64,000 nucleotides of DNA from Sipunculus nudus (lineage: Eukaryota; Annelida; Sipuncula; Golfingiida; Sipunculidae), in assembly GCA_026874595.1 (NCBI GenBank), contig CM049312.1, positions 73,690,429 to 73,754,428 of the forward strand, read 5' to 3'. Below the pieces are notes generated by a model that searched no databases, was not told where the DNA came from, and saw only the letters and a program-made list of their open reading frames with translations. The translations under genes and the position numbers were made by a program. Positions 10,272 to 21,274 of the stretch are shown here, piece after piece (position 1 is the stretch's first letter; every line of letters begins with the position of its first letter).

Positions 10272-10737
10272 GAAGATTGTGATTGGTATGTTAAACTTGT
10301 TCCACTTATAATGATCATTAAGATTGTGATTGGTACGTGAAGCTTGTTCCACTTAGAATGACCATAAATATTGTGATTGGTACGTGAAGCTTGTTCCACT
10401 TAGAACGATCATTAAGATTGTGTTTGGTATGTGAAGTTTGTTCCACTTATAATGATCATTAAAATTGTGATGGTACGTGAAGCTTGTTCCACTTAGATGA
10501 TCATTAAGATTGTGATTGGTATGTGAAGTTTGTTCCACTTATAATGATCATTAAGATTGTGATTGGTACGTGAAGCTTGTTCCACTTAGATGATCATTAA
10601 GATTGAGATTGGTATGTAAAGTTTGTTCCACTTATAATGATCATTAAGATTGTGATTGGTACGTGAAGCTTGTTCCACTTATAATGATCATTAAGATTGT
10701 GATTGGTACGTGAAGCTTGTTCCACTTAGAGTGATCA
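10272..10737. repeat. 47-bp minisatellite downstream of FReD, 10 units, copy A
   Basis: Ten head-to-tail units of 45-48 bp, each carrying GATTGGTACGTGAAGCTTG, TTCCACTTA and GATCATTAAG. Units alternate between a GTACGTGAAGCTTG form and a GTATGTGAAGTTTG form over part of the array, suggesting that expansion sometimes occurred by two-unit blocks. Copy B has nine units; the one missing corresponds to the eighth unit of A. Several short minus-strand open frames here are by-products of the repeat. Confidence 0.95.
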
Positions 10738-12324
10738 TTGGAGAAGAACGCTAGCTCTCTATCCAAGGAAGTTGTAACGAAGGTGAAGGTTATAACAATC
10801 TGCCGATGACTTTGATGGTACCGATGATCGGAGTACAACCTACTAAAATAAATAATACTAAATAGCAAATGTAATTTAATATTGAAACAAGCCTAACTAC
10901 AGTATCCTTAGCACGACCAAATGCACTTTCTGCAAAAAACGAAGTACAATACCTGTATCAGGTCAAAACACAGTATCTTTACCACAATAAACCCTCTATT
11001 TGTATCCAATCTAAATGCAGTACCTGGGGCTCTGCCCGGTATAAAAACAGCAAATGTACCATTTGCTAAACACCCAAGATTTTACTGAGGAAAGTAAAAA
11101 ATAAAATGTTATCCTATTGATTCTGAATGATTGATAGTAAGCCCCTGTGATTTATACCGTTCACGGTTTGTAAGCTTAATAAAAGAATGTTAATCATTAT
11201 TTTTTAATTTTTAAAATGAACATGGGCAAAGTTAATCTGTGTAACAGATCTAGTATGTCCCTCGCCTGATGTAGGAATATTTAGAGAAAAAATTTGTGAA
11301 AACATGTATGAAATTTGAGTTGGGTCAATATCACACAGCCAGATTACCTCTGCAACCTTGTAAACTGCATTTTTTAACCTGACATGGCCCTTCATCAGGT
11401 ACGTCAATGCTGAAAGTTTGGTGATATGCCTCAAATTCTTTTCGAGTTATTGCGTTAACATTATTTTAGCATTATTGCTGCTGTGACCTTGAAAAATGGG
11501 TCAAGTTCATCCATGTTCGAATTTGACCTAGCCGTTGATAAGATTCATGAATGCTGCAAGTTTTGGTGACTGTACCTGAAATTCTTTTCGTGTTATTGTG
11601 TTAACATCATTTTAGCATTATCGCCGCTGTGACCTTGAAAAATGCGCCAAGGTCATCCATGTTAAAACTTGACCTAGCCCTTGATATTCATATATATCTG
11701 TTTGTATGTGTGTTGGGGAAGGGGTGCGCTTACATGTTTGTGTGTTTAAGAGAGTCGGTGAAGCGTAATTGCAAAGAGTTGCATTCTTATGGACTCGGTT
11801 TTTATATGCTTTTGCCAACGAAATATGATTGGCATTTATGTGAGAAGAGTAAATTTCGCTTTTGTAACCTGGTAGGGAGAAAAGTTTACATGTTCGTTCA
11901 TATAACTTTTAACATTATGTGGAATGTTAAATGTAGAGGCAAATTGCACAGAATGTACAGAATGTGCAAATAATAAAGTCATAAATTCTATGTAATTTGA
12001 TTTGTTATTTCTTGTTGTGGGAATATAGTGCCGCTTGCCGTAGACCTCCCCTAAAAATAATAAAAACAAATGCGTAGATTGTAGTTTATGTTAGAGCCGA
12101 CTGACAAAATGTTCAATTAAAATATAAAATAAAACTTTTCACATAATGTTAAAAAGCATAAAAAGCTTTATCTTTGCATCAATAAGCTCCATCAGAAACC
12201 AGCTGTTTTTTTTAACACGATATAACCTGTATTCTTTTGAATCAGGTACCTCTAAGGTCAAACTAAAACTCGAGGTGATTCATTTAAGGGTTGACGTAAA
12301 TATCATTAAAGTATATATATAAGG
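10738..12324. other. Non-coding flank downstream of FReD, copy A
   Basis: No gene recognised. It contains a tandem repeat with a unit of about 135 bp (listed separately) and otherwise unique AT-rich sequence that is also present in copy B. Confidence 0.6.
11395..11680. repeat. 135-bp tandem repeat, about 2 units, copy A
   Basis: A unit containing CTCAAATTCTTTTCG, TTTTAGCATTAT, GCTGTGACCTTGA, TCAAGGTCATCCATGTT and TTGACCTAGCC is present about twice. Copy B has three units (28,065-28,470). TGACCTTGA-rich units of about 130 bp recur elsewhere in this window (42,990-43,830 and 51,888-52,575). Confidence 0.8.
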
Positions 12325-12328
12325 ATAA
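12325..12328. repeat. Target site duplication, left (ATAA)
   Basis: ATAA precedes the left end of the 10-kb element and is repeated at 22,346-22,349. In copy B the same position reads AAGG-ATAA-ATGG with a single ATAA (29,112-29,115), which defines the insertion site to the base. Confidence 0.88.
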
Positions 12329-12713
12329 AACACCCTATTAATCGCGTTCGGATTTATTGCATTTCGGACTTGCGCGGATGGCCTGTTAGTTTTCGTAATC
12401 GCTGCCACATGGAGATCCATTGACGCGCCCGAGCTTATCGTATCTGATTACCGCAGTTCACGAGAGCACTGCGCGACCGCTATGAAGAACCGTTTAGTGT
12501 GGGTGGTATGACCGGTGGTCAGTTGCGTCAGCAGAACGCTCTCGCTGCAGCAGGTCGCATCTGGTGGTAGCTAATTAAGCAAGGGTGTATCAGCTGCCGT
12601 AACCCACAGCTGGTCAATTTGGTACCAGTATCTCATGCCCAGGGCGGGAGTGATAATATTTTCGGGGAGGGCTAATAGGAAGGCGCCGGGTGATCTTGTA
12701 CGAGCATCCCATG

Positions 12714-12755
12714 CCCTATAATATTATAGGATTCCAGACCCTATAATATTATAGG
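12714..12755. repeat. Paired palindrome CCTATAATATTATAGG in left arm
   Basis: Two perfect 16-bp palindromes separated by about ten bases. The right arm carries one at about 21,961-21,976 and a partial one (TATAATATTAT) near 22,030. Symmetric sites in subterminal repeats can bind a transposase dimer; that role is inference. Confidence 0.7.
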
Positions 12756-13458
12756 ATCCACGGGGTCTATTGCGAAGGCGCAGGTTGCAGTCACACACAC
12801 ACATGATTAGCGCTTAATTAAATCTTCGGTTCATCGTGCATCATATGATCGTTGTTTCAAAGGCAATTATGCAGACAGGTCGAAATATTGAATACGGGAA
12901 ACATTACAATGTTTAAATATAACAGATAAATCAATGAAATAAATCAAATATTTATCTTCTTTAATATTTTTGTCTTACACGGATACTGAGGCTATATTTA
13001 ATATCGTTGTTTTCTTGCTACATCACAAATAATTAAACTTTTATTTATTTAATATGGTACAAAATTCTACTGGTCAGGATCATTCGGGTCATTTTATTCA
13101 CATATTTAAAAGCCGTTTATAGAATAAACTTCTGTTTCCTAAGGAAAAAATCTCTTTATAGATCACAAAAAAAGACCCATACACATTTTGTGAAGTTCAT
13201 CCTGTAAAAATTAAACCCTCTGTCCCAGCTGCATTCCATAAACAACATCGTCTTGTTAAAATTACATGATTTATTAAGAAACAGCAGGACATCAAAACAC
13301 ATTTCATCTCTTTATTCATATCACAAAATATCCGACTGATAGTTTTTAAAACTACATAATAATTCATATGTAACTTCTTTTTTATATAATTCCTCTCAGC
13401 TGGCTTCAGAAGGTTTGGTTACTGATGTAGATCTTCGTCAAACTAGAGATCACTAGAC

Positions 13459-13521
13459 CGGGGGGGGGGGGGTCCTATAGCGAGGTCATGAAGTGTGTGT
13501 GTGTGTGTGTGGGGGGGGGGG
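13459..13521. repeat. Poly-G and (GT)n/poly-G low-complexity tract
   Basis: A run of about 13 G at 13,459-13,471, then a (TG)n run merging into a second G run at about 13,494-13,521. Both lie inside the 10-kb element. Confidence 0.9.
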
Positions 13522-13731
13522 TGCATACTCACAAAACTTGAATATGCAAAAGGGGAAGGCCCCTGCATGGTGGTGAATTTCCCTAAAAATCTCCTCATCT
13601 CCTATACTGTTATATCGATTTTGCATATATTATATTGCTGATTAAAATAATAAATGGATTATAAAAGTGACTTTGGAGGAGCTGCAGATTATAGGTTTTG
13701 GGACACCATAATTAAAATAAGGAAATAAATG

Positions 13732-13775
<44 letters not shown>

Positions 13776-14142
13776 CATATAAAATGTAAATAATTTACAT
13801 CATATAAAATTATATATATGTCTTAATAAAAGCAAAATTCAAAATAAAAAAAGTTACATTTCCCTGAACTTTATGAATAATATACTCTAATTACTCAGGT
13901 GACTGTTAACTTTTTATCTTTTACTTAGCGTGACATATTTACATAAAGTTTCGTTACTGTATTCTTTCATTTGCAACAAGTTGAAGATAAAAAAGATCGA
14001 ATTAATGAATTCCACACAAATTATGGTGTTCAAATGTTTGCAATCATAGACAATCTTTTCCACTCATTCTCAATTTTCATTTATGCTGTGGAAATTGTTT
14101 CTCATGTTACAAGAATTACTTATATTATAAAATTAAAAAACA

Positions 14143-14164
14143 CGATCGATCGATCGATCGATCG

Positions 14165-14211
<47 letters not shown>

Positions 14212-14222
14212 GAGAGAGAGAG
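14143..14222. repeat. (GATC)n followed by (GA)n
   Basis: A GATC tetranucleotide run passes directly into a GA dinucleotide run, near the inner edge of the left inverted arm of the 10-kb element. Confidence 0.95.
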
Positions 14223-14252
14223 ACTCAGGGCAAATACTCGTGCTCATTCAGT

Positions 14253-14486
14253 TCAGGATAATCCGCCTTGCACTGTTCGTTGATTTCCTTTGTAACGTTG
14301 AACTAGGGCATTGATTTTCTCGCCTGATACAAGTTGTCCTTTGTGTCGCACACATATATCCACTTCCCAGGAATCCGCATGCGACCCCTCTTTCGCGCCT
14401 TGGAAAAACCTAACGAATTCCTCGGGAAGCATATTTTTTTTCCCTTTGGGTGGTATTTGAAAAGGAAAGTTATATGTAAGCTCCAT
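14253..14486 (-). other. Exon-like open frame in 10-kb element core, function unknown
   Basis: A 77-codon minus-strand frame with balanced, non-repetitive composition (LPEEFVRFFQGAKE, WEVDICVRHKG, ALVQRYKGNQ). I do not recognise a domain. Its composition is more protein-like than that of neighbouring frames, and it has the same strand as the frame at 17,236-17,470, so the two might be exons of one decayed gene. That is a guess. Confidence 0.25.
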
Positions 14487-15149
14487 TTATGATCCATATG
14501 ATAGATGATATGATGATCATATTTGACACTGGACTTCAGTCACTTTGATCTATATTCAGCACACACCCAACAAGGGGGTACTCGCTCCCCTCGCCCCCTT
14601 CCTTCGGAATAAAAAGGCCCCCTCCTTAATTATAAAGGGGACAAAAGTCCCCCCCCCCCATTTTATCATAATTTACGGGTACTTTACTCTCACCTCAAGT
14701 ATGACGGTGTATGTAATTATTATGCAATAGTAATAATTGCAGTTGCAAAAATACAAACGAATCATAATGAATGAAACGAATCATACTTAAAGGGCAAACA
14801 CTCAAACAAGCTTTCTACCAGGAAAAATTCATTGATGGGTCCCCAGAGACTGGGGTGATTAGCGATACCTCATTATCTAAACTGACCACCCGGCTGCTGT
14901 CCAGCACAGCACAGCCCTTGTACTTGCATTGCCTGGCCTAGACTGTGCTCACTAGTGTGTAATGATGCTTCAGTTGACCAGTGCATCTGGGCAGGGCTTT
15001 GTCACTGCTTGTGAGTATGCAGTACTCTGTATTAGCTGGCCAGCCAAATTGTGTGTACATGGGAGCTTACAGGCCAGTTGTTCATCTCTGACCACAGCCA
15101 CTGGGCAGGGCATTATTCAGCTATTGACAATCATTCACTCCATATGTTT

Positions 15150-18100
15150 ATATATATATGTATATATATATATATATATATGTCCTTTGTTTTTCTTGGC
15201 TCTTTGTAGAAGTACAACATATATAGTGCACCCTTTTGACTTATATTCCATACACTCACGCTATCTGATATTCTTTGAATTATCAGGAAAAGTAATAAGT
15301 ACAGGAAATAACAAGGATGTCATTACTGCTAGATCAATAGAATTGGGATAGTATGAACTATGGTCTCATTCTGAATGTATTGGGGAAATTTATAATGAAA
15401 TCTACATCAAATGAATGCCACATCAGTAGTGAATATATTTTCAAATGAGATTTTATAGTTTAGCTATGTTCCCGGCACTGCAATGACCAACAACGACTGA
15501 AAGATGGTGAAATAACATTTTAATACATGTGTAACAAAAATTAAACTAATAGAACACCATGCAAATTCCCACACCGGTCTCATCCCGAGTGTGGCAGATA
15601 GTTCACTAATATATGACGCTATTTGCTGGTTTTATGGGCTTACGATTGCTCCATGAAAGCAACCTATTGTATATACATAATTAGTGCGTTATTTGATATC
15701 ATTTATATTTATACTTAGTATTTAAACACAGGATTATGTTGTCTATATTTTCTGACACAGACATCTGAAGGATCATGTATTTATGTAAGTACTTATTAAT
15801 ATTACCATTGTATAACCAAAATATGAAATCCATAGTAATTAAGTATTAAGTGCATGGTTTTGTTTAAATAAGTGAATACATATGGAGGGGATTGTCCTAT
15901 TTGTTAAGGTGGGCGGGGGGACTTTATTCGGACATGGGCTGTGTTTCACTCACAAACGTGTGCGCCTTTCTTTGACCCATCAGTGGGAACGATTATCAAC
16001 CCAGGGTCCGCAGGTGCAGAAGTCACCGGGCCTGGTTGACGCAAGGATTTAATGTGAGAGGAAGCGTGTGATACTGCCCTTTCATGTAGTAAGAAACCGG
16101 AATTGAATTCTGCAGATGTACACATACATAGTTACGTTAGCAAACAAATGGAGACGGTTCCCACCACCAGAAAAGTTGTCTTTAAATACTTATTTTCTCT
16201 CATCTGGACTACACCTATTATTTGGCCTCATTATTCCATCCTGTCGTAGTTCGAGAGACGTAAATTTCCCTTACCCGTATCACTATTTTCTTCAGTATTC
16301 CTGTCTTGTTGATTCGTCCGCCGCCCGTATATGTTCATATTTCTAGGAGCTGAAGTACTGAGCCGTTATTAGGGCTCAGATCTTGGTTGGTCCAGATGTT
16401 ATATGAATTCGGTTAATGAGCAAGCCTTAACAATTTTTGGACCATGTATATAATATTCAAGGTTGCTTATAGGGTTTAGCCCCCTCATAATGTTTTGTAT
16501 TTATGTATGTTTAATGCAAATTTTGTTCCATAGCGCCCAGCACAGATGGACCGTCACCACTATTCAGTGGCTTGAACATCTCATTATAATCTTTTGTTCA
16601 AATTTAGTTTTCTTGTATATTCACATGTATCTGGTCACGTTTTGATATGAAGTAAAATTTCTGTATATTCTTTAATGCGTATTTCGTGTTTTGGGTTGTA
16701 TGTTTATGTCCGAGGTCTGGATGTGTTTGCCTCAAATTATATACAGTACGAGCTCAGGCTTTCGTGAGAATATGTAAAAATTATTGATCCAGTATCATGT
16801 GAAATATATTGAAACTTAAAGTATATGCAGTCCATAACTCCTGGGACTGCTAGGACTGACCTTTTACAATGTGGTCTATCAAGACTTCTAGAGTCGTGTC
16901 TATAGACATGGTTGTGGCCTTTCACTAATCCTAACCCATTTCAATGTATTACTTTGTAACAAAACCCCTTTTTACCATAAGAAACTATATGCAGTCAAGT
17001 TTGACAAAGTTTTTAAAAATATTGATATTTGAAAACGATATAGCAAAACGCAATTTGGGAATCGCCGTATCGCAATATATACAAATATATCATTATCACA
17101 CACATAGTATATATATATATATGTTGGTGTGATTGTGTGTATATATATATGTTTGTATTAAGTTAACAGAAGTTCCTAAAATGAAGTGATGAAGCAAAGC
17201 AAGAAAGTACATGATGAGGCTTTGATCACTATACACTAAAATTGAAGGCATGCTTTATACTGACCTTTCATTTTACTCTTGCCATTTGAACCTAGCACAT
17301 GTACTAGATCGGCAACATTAATAATATTTAAAATTAAATCTCTGATACCAGTTACCATACTGAATTCGAGACCATATGATTTCTGGATCAAGGTGGGGTC
17401 TGTATACTCTGCAGCATGTCCAGAATCAGGTTGGCACACCCAGCCATGCAAAACAGGCAATAATTTTCTTGATAAAAAGATCACTATAAACAAGAATTTG
17501 AGACATTCATTCGGTTTCTGTTGGCCCAAACATCTTAAAACTTGAAAGAGTGTTTATTTTTATAAATATGCATTTTTTTCATTCAGATTTAATATTAACG
17601 GTTTAAATAGGGTTATAATTACAATACAGCATGATTTTCTTTGGCAAGAGTTATCTCATGTTTAAAAGACGACAATGTTTCTACTCTGATGCTTTGTTCC
17701 TTTCAACAAGAAGAAGATTCTCACTTCACATGCAGTCTTCGTCTTAAAAAATAATCATATGTTTCAGCTTGAGAAGTGTTTTTTGTTTTCCTCTAGCTCC
17801 CATTGAATTTAAATAAGAAATGAATAGGTATACCTATACACTGTTAAAATAAAGAGTTTTTCTACTATTATTTTGGAGCTGCTGTATATAAGATGTAATG
17901 AAACTTGTTTACCCGGTCATTACAGGTATAAATCTGAGTGATATAATAGAGAATTTTTAAATTGAAATTAATATTGCATAGAATATGATATTGAATTAAT
18001 ATTACTGCATTGTTAAGTCATTTTGAAGGCTGATGAACTTATATGGTTCTCAGGCACTTTTTTTCAGAAATCAGTGCGGGCGGGCGGTATTTTATTTTTT

Positions 18101-18300
18101 ACCTTTTTTGAGTGTTTCGATAAAAATGCCATATGATCAGGGAAAAGCATGAAAATAACAAATATTTTTGCTTAACAGGTAGAAGCACTACGTAAAACGT
18201 ATTATTTATCTTCTTGAAAGATAAAAAGCAAAATAAAAAGTTTTGATGCGGGGGGTTAAAATTGACGCGGGCGGTGCCTGAGAACCATACCTTTTATTTT
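15150..18300. other. Element core without recognisable genes
   Basis: Apart from the exon-like frame at 17,236-17,470 and short TA runs (about 15,150-15,181 and 17,105-17,150), nothing coding was recognised. The sequence is AT-rich with scattered short frames that have no domain content. Confidence 0.5.
17236..17470 (-). other. Exon-like open frame with donor site, function unknown
   Basis: The minus-strand frame reads HGWVCQPDSGHAAEY, IQKSYGLEFSMVTGI, NVADLVHVLGSNGKSK and then reaches a good splice donor (AAAG|GTCAGT) near 17,265. No domain was recognised. It could be a captured host exon or part of a lost element gene. Confidence 0.25.
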
Positions 18301-18584
18301 TTTTTTGCCTAAATTCTGTAGACAAGCTTTGAGTTTTGAATTTTATAAAATTACTATGGTTTAAATCTGACAATTAGTTGTGAAACAGCAACGAGCTTTA
18401 GATACCTGGAGGATACGAGCAAAGCCAGAGATAAATCTAAAATGTGCAGTGGAATGTCTAGGCTTGTTTAAATATTTTTTTGCAACAATACACGTGTTGG
18501 TAGAGTGTTTTTCGATGTGCATCAGACTTTACGTGACAGTTTTTGTCCACACTGGAATCCAGTGATGAAGTTGTGTCCATGCCA

Positions 18585-19205
18585 TCCGAGTCCGAGTGCA
18601 AGTCCGAGTCCAGACAAGTCAATACCGAGCCCTTGAGGTTCAAGTCCAAGTCCATCTTCTTTGAGTCTGAGTCATTTTACCCCAAGTCCAAGTCCGAGTG
18701 TAATTCCAATACATATATGTCTGCAAAAAAGTAAATTAAAATGGAAATGTCAGATTAACATGTACACTTTTACGTTAGTTCACACATGGTTTTACTTTAA
18801 TGGTTAATTACATTTATAGCTCCCGATGCTGAGCAAAGCTTGGTATATATAATATTATTATTGATTAATATTCTGTTAGTAGTTCGCACATATACATAAA
18901 TCTTTATAATATGTGACATATGAGTTGTTTTCAATAGGACTTATATGAGATGGACGCCGCCTGATTTCTGTAGTCCGTATATATAGATCCTCCGAGTCCG
19001 AGGACATGTCCGAGTCAAGGACCCTTGAGTCCAAGATCGGACTCGACTCCTACATTACTACTCGAACCAAGCTGGACTCGGCTTAAATTTTGAGTGCATA
19101 TGCCTGAGTTTGAGTATAAGTCTCAGTCTGAGTCCCTAGAAAAGTGCACTTGATTACGGACTCGATTCCAAGACTCCAAGTCTTGACACGATTCGAGTCT
19201 AACAT
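18585..19205. repeat. Two GAGTCC/AAGTCC hexamer arrays
   Basis: Degenerate 6-bp periodic arrays of GAGTCC, AAGTCC and their inverted form GGACTC at about 18,585-18,705 and 18,985-19,205, separated by unique AT-rich sequence. Both strand orientations occur in the second array. The short open frames with SESESK-type content are products of the repeat. Confidence 0.8.
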
Positions 19206-19777
19206 CACTGAACCCTTCAAAGTTTTATGTTTGAGACTGTGGTGTAAAGACAAAGATAGGAACAAAAACTATCAGTGACACAAATGTAATTTTGTGACTC
19301 TACCATACCAACAGCATTATTATTATTTGTCAAAAAGGCACTTATCTATACACATTCATGGGATGAAGATATGCAAGGAAACGTTATTTTGCCTAGCAGT
19401 TGAATCCTATGTTGTATTCAAGCCAACTAAGCATCCATCAGTTGGCTTTGTAATGTTAAATTATTCTTTTTTTATTCCTTATATATCAACATACTGTGGT
19501 TGCCTTTTTGTTCGCAAAAGTATCAAATTCCTGATCTTCCCGATATTAATCTTCGTTAATAAGAGGTCCCACTGTCGAAGGCAAAGTTGACAAGTAAACG
19601 GTTGATTTTATGAATAAAATAGGGTACCTTCAAAGATTGATATTTTTAATTATATCAGATCATTCCACTTGTCTGCCGTTGACGAACAATATTTCTTGTC
19701 AATAAGATTAAGTGCCCATAATATTTGATTTAATTAATTAACATGATATTGGTTATACTCTGTGTATAGGTATTTGT

Positions 19778-19960
19778 ATTGTGAGATCGCGAAAATGGAA
19801 CCCTCGCAAAACACTGGAAAGATGAAAAGCGCGACATTTTAACCCCGCGAATACAAATATAAAGTCAACCACAGTAACATGAATTGTGAACCCAACGAAT
19901 TTAGAACCCCGCGGATTTGAAGTCAACCACAGTAATATGTATTTTGAGATCGCAATATAT
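19778..19960. repeat. Short repeat with duplicated AGTCAACCACAGTAA
   Basis: AAGTCAACCACAGTAA occurs at about 19,862 and again at about 19,920, with related TGAGATCGC segments on both sides and CCCCGCG-type motifs between. It resembles a small dispersed repeat nested within the 10-kb element. Confidence 0.5.
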
Positions 19961-21270
19961 ATATATAATACCTCCGCAAACGAAGGTGGCAGGGTTTATG
20001 TGATCGGCCGTGTTTGTGTGTACTGTGCGTTAGTGGTGGCTATACTGTTGGTTAGTCAGTACAAATAACTGGACTGTGTACATATGTGAATACACACCAG
20101 AAAGCAGCCAGCACTACATGCCTGGAAGTGACACAGCCCTGATCGCACTGACCTACATGCACAGATCAGCATTTGACACCAGTAATACAGCTGTGCATGA
20201 ATGCAAGTCAGGCCAGTGCTGGGCAGATGGGGTGGGGTGGCCAGATGAGATAATAATGAAGTGTCACTTACTAGTCAAGCCTCTAGGGATCAGTTAAAGA
20301 GTTTTAATCCGGTTAGAAAGCAGCACTGATTGCTTCATACATACAATTTGGTAACAGAAATAATTTCAATATTCAGTTTTAATTGTTGCCTTCTTTAGAA
20401 ACAAATGCATTTAGTTTATTATTTATTTATAGTTACATTAATATTTTTTTTTATAGTTCATAGCTTTGTCTTATAGAACAATGAAAGAGGTTGTTCAAAC
20501 ATCCCAAGGATAGCTCTTTACTTAACATACAAAAACATTTTGAGCAGGCAGCCATCCAGGTGATAAGTAATAAACCTTATCCATGAAACAAATGAAAATC
20601 GGAATAAACTGTATACCATACAAATGGTTATTGTATGATTATACAGTTGTTGTTTATTATATATTTCAAAAATTGAATTGAATGAATATATGGATGAAAA
20701 ATTTTGAAGATAGGCTTTGAAACAGAACCTGGACATTGATGTTGCTTTGTTGCACGAACAACGGGTATGCTAAAATCATAGTTACATCATGTTAGAAATA
20801 AATTAGATGTTGATACGCAAATATATAATTCCCGCATATTTTCCACTTAATCCACAATCTTTCAGTTTCCTAATGAATTTTATTTACTTTTAATTAATTT
20901 AAAAAGAAATTTGATACATTAACAATGTTCACTTCAACTTAACCTTTAAACTTATCTTGGTCACGGGATTATGAATAAACGTCTTCTGTTATATGAACCC
21001 TGAAATATAAACATTAAATGTGAACCATATTTTATAAGGTCTTATTGATACGGAGCCTCCACCCTATAGCTATCAAACTGGCCCTGAAAACCAGATAATA
21101 CAGCTGCTCAGCTCATTAAGAGTCCCGAGGGAGGAGCATGGGGGACTTCAAAGGGATGCCGCACACTCTGGATTTTGGCAATATCAGGCGTTATTCGGCT
21201 TTGCAAATGTACAGCACCACATCTATATAACTATACATATTTTTTACTTTGCATATTCCATGAATAATGA
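19960..21270. other. Element core, right part, no gene recognised
   Basis: A GC-richer patch at 20,060-20,300 contains CAG/CTG-rich sequence resembling, loosely, 14,820-15,130, but I could not align them convincingly by eye. No domain found. Confidence 0.4.
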
Positions 21271-21274
21271 TAAA

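Larger units (their letters stand above)
5896..12328 (+). repeat. Tandem segmental duplication, copy A (left part)
   Basis: This segment matches 22,691-29,115 at about 98% by eye, including the RNase H fragment, LTR, TSP1 exon, FReD exon and downstream repeats. Copy A continues at 22,346-22,690 after a 10,017-bp insertion, so the ancestral unit was about 6.77 kb. Small indels separate the copies: about 84 bp around 8755-8835 is absent from B, one 47-bp unit is missing from B, and one unit of about 135 bp has been gained in B. Confidence 0.95.
12329..13930 (+). repeat. Left terminal inverted repeat
   Basis: This is inverted relative to about 21,275-22,345. The outer 480 bp are relatively GC-rich and align closely with the right arm. 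Inward, shared blocks are CATTCGGGTCA (about 13,080), TTTTGGGACACC (about 13,700) and ACATTTCCCTGAACTTT (about 13,856), separated by indels, including extra sequence around 13,110-13,680 on the left. The inner limit is approximate. Confidence 0.8.

Noticed and set aside
10272-10737. CRISPR-like array
   Set aside because: Units are contiguous with no unique spacers; it is a eukaryotic minisatellite.
9893-10868. Several minus-strand frames rich in HTNHNLNDH-type repeats
   Set aside because: They are translations of the 47-bp minisatellite and of the antisense strand of the FReD exon.
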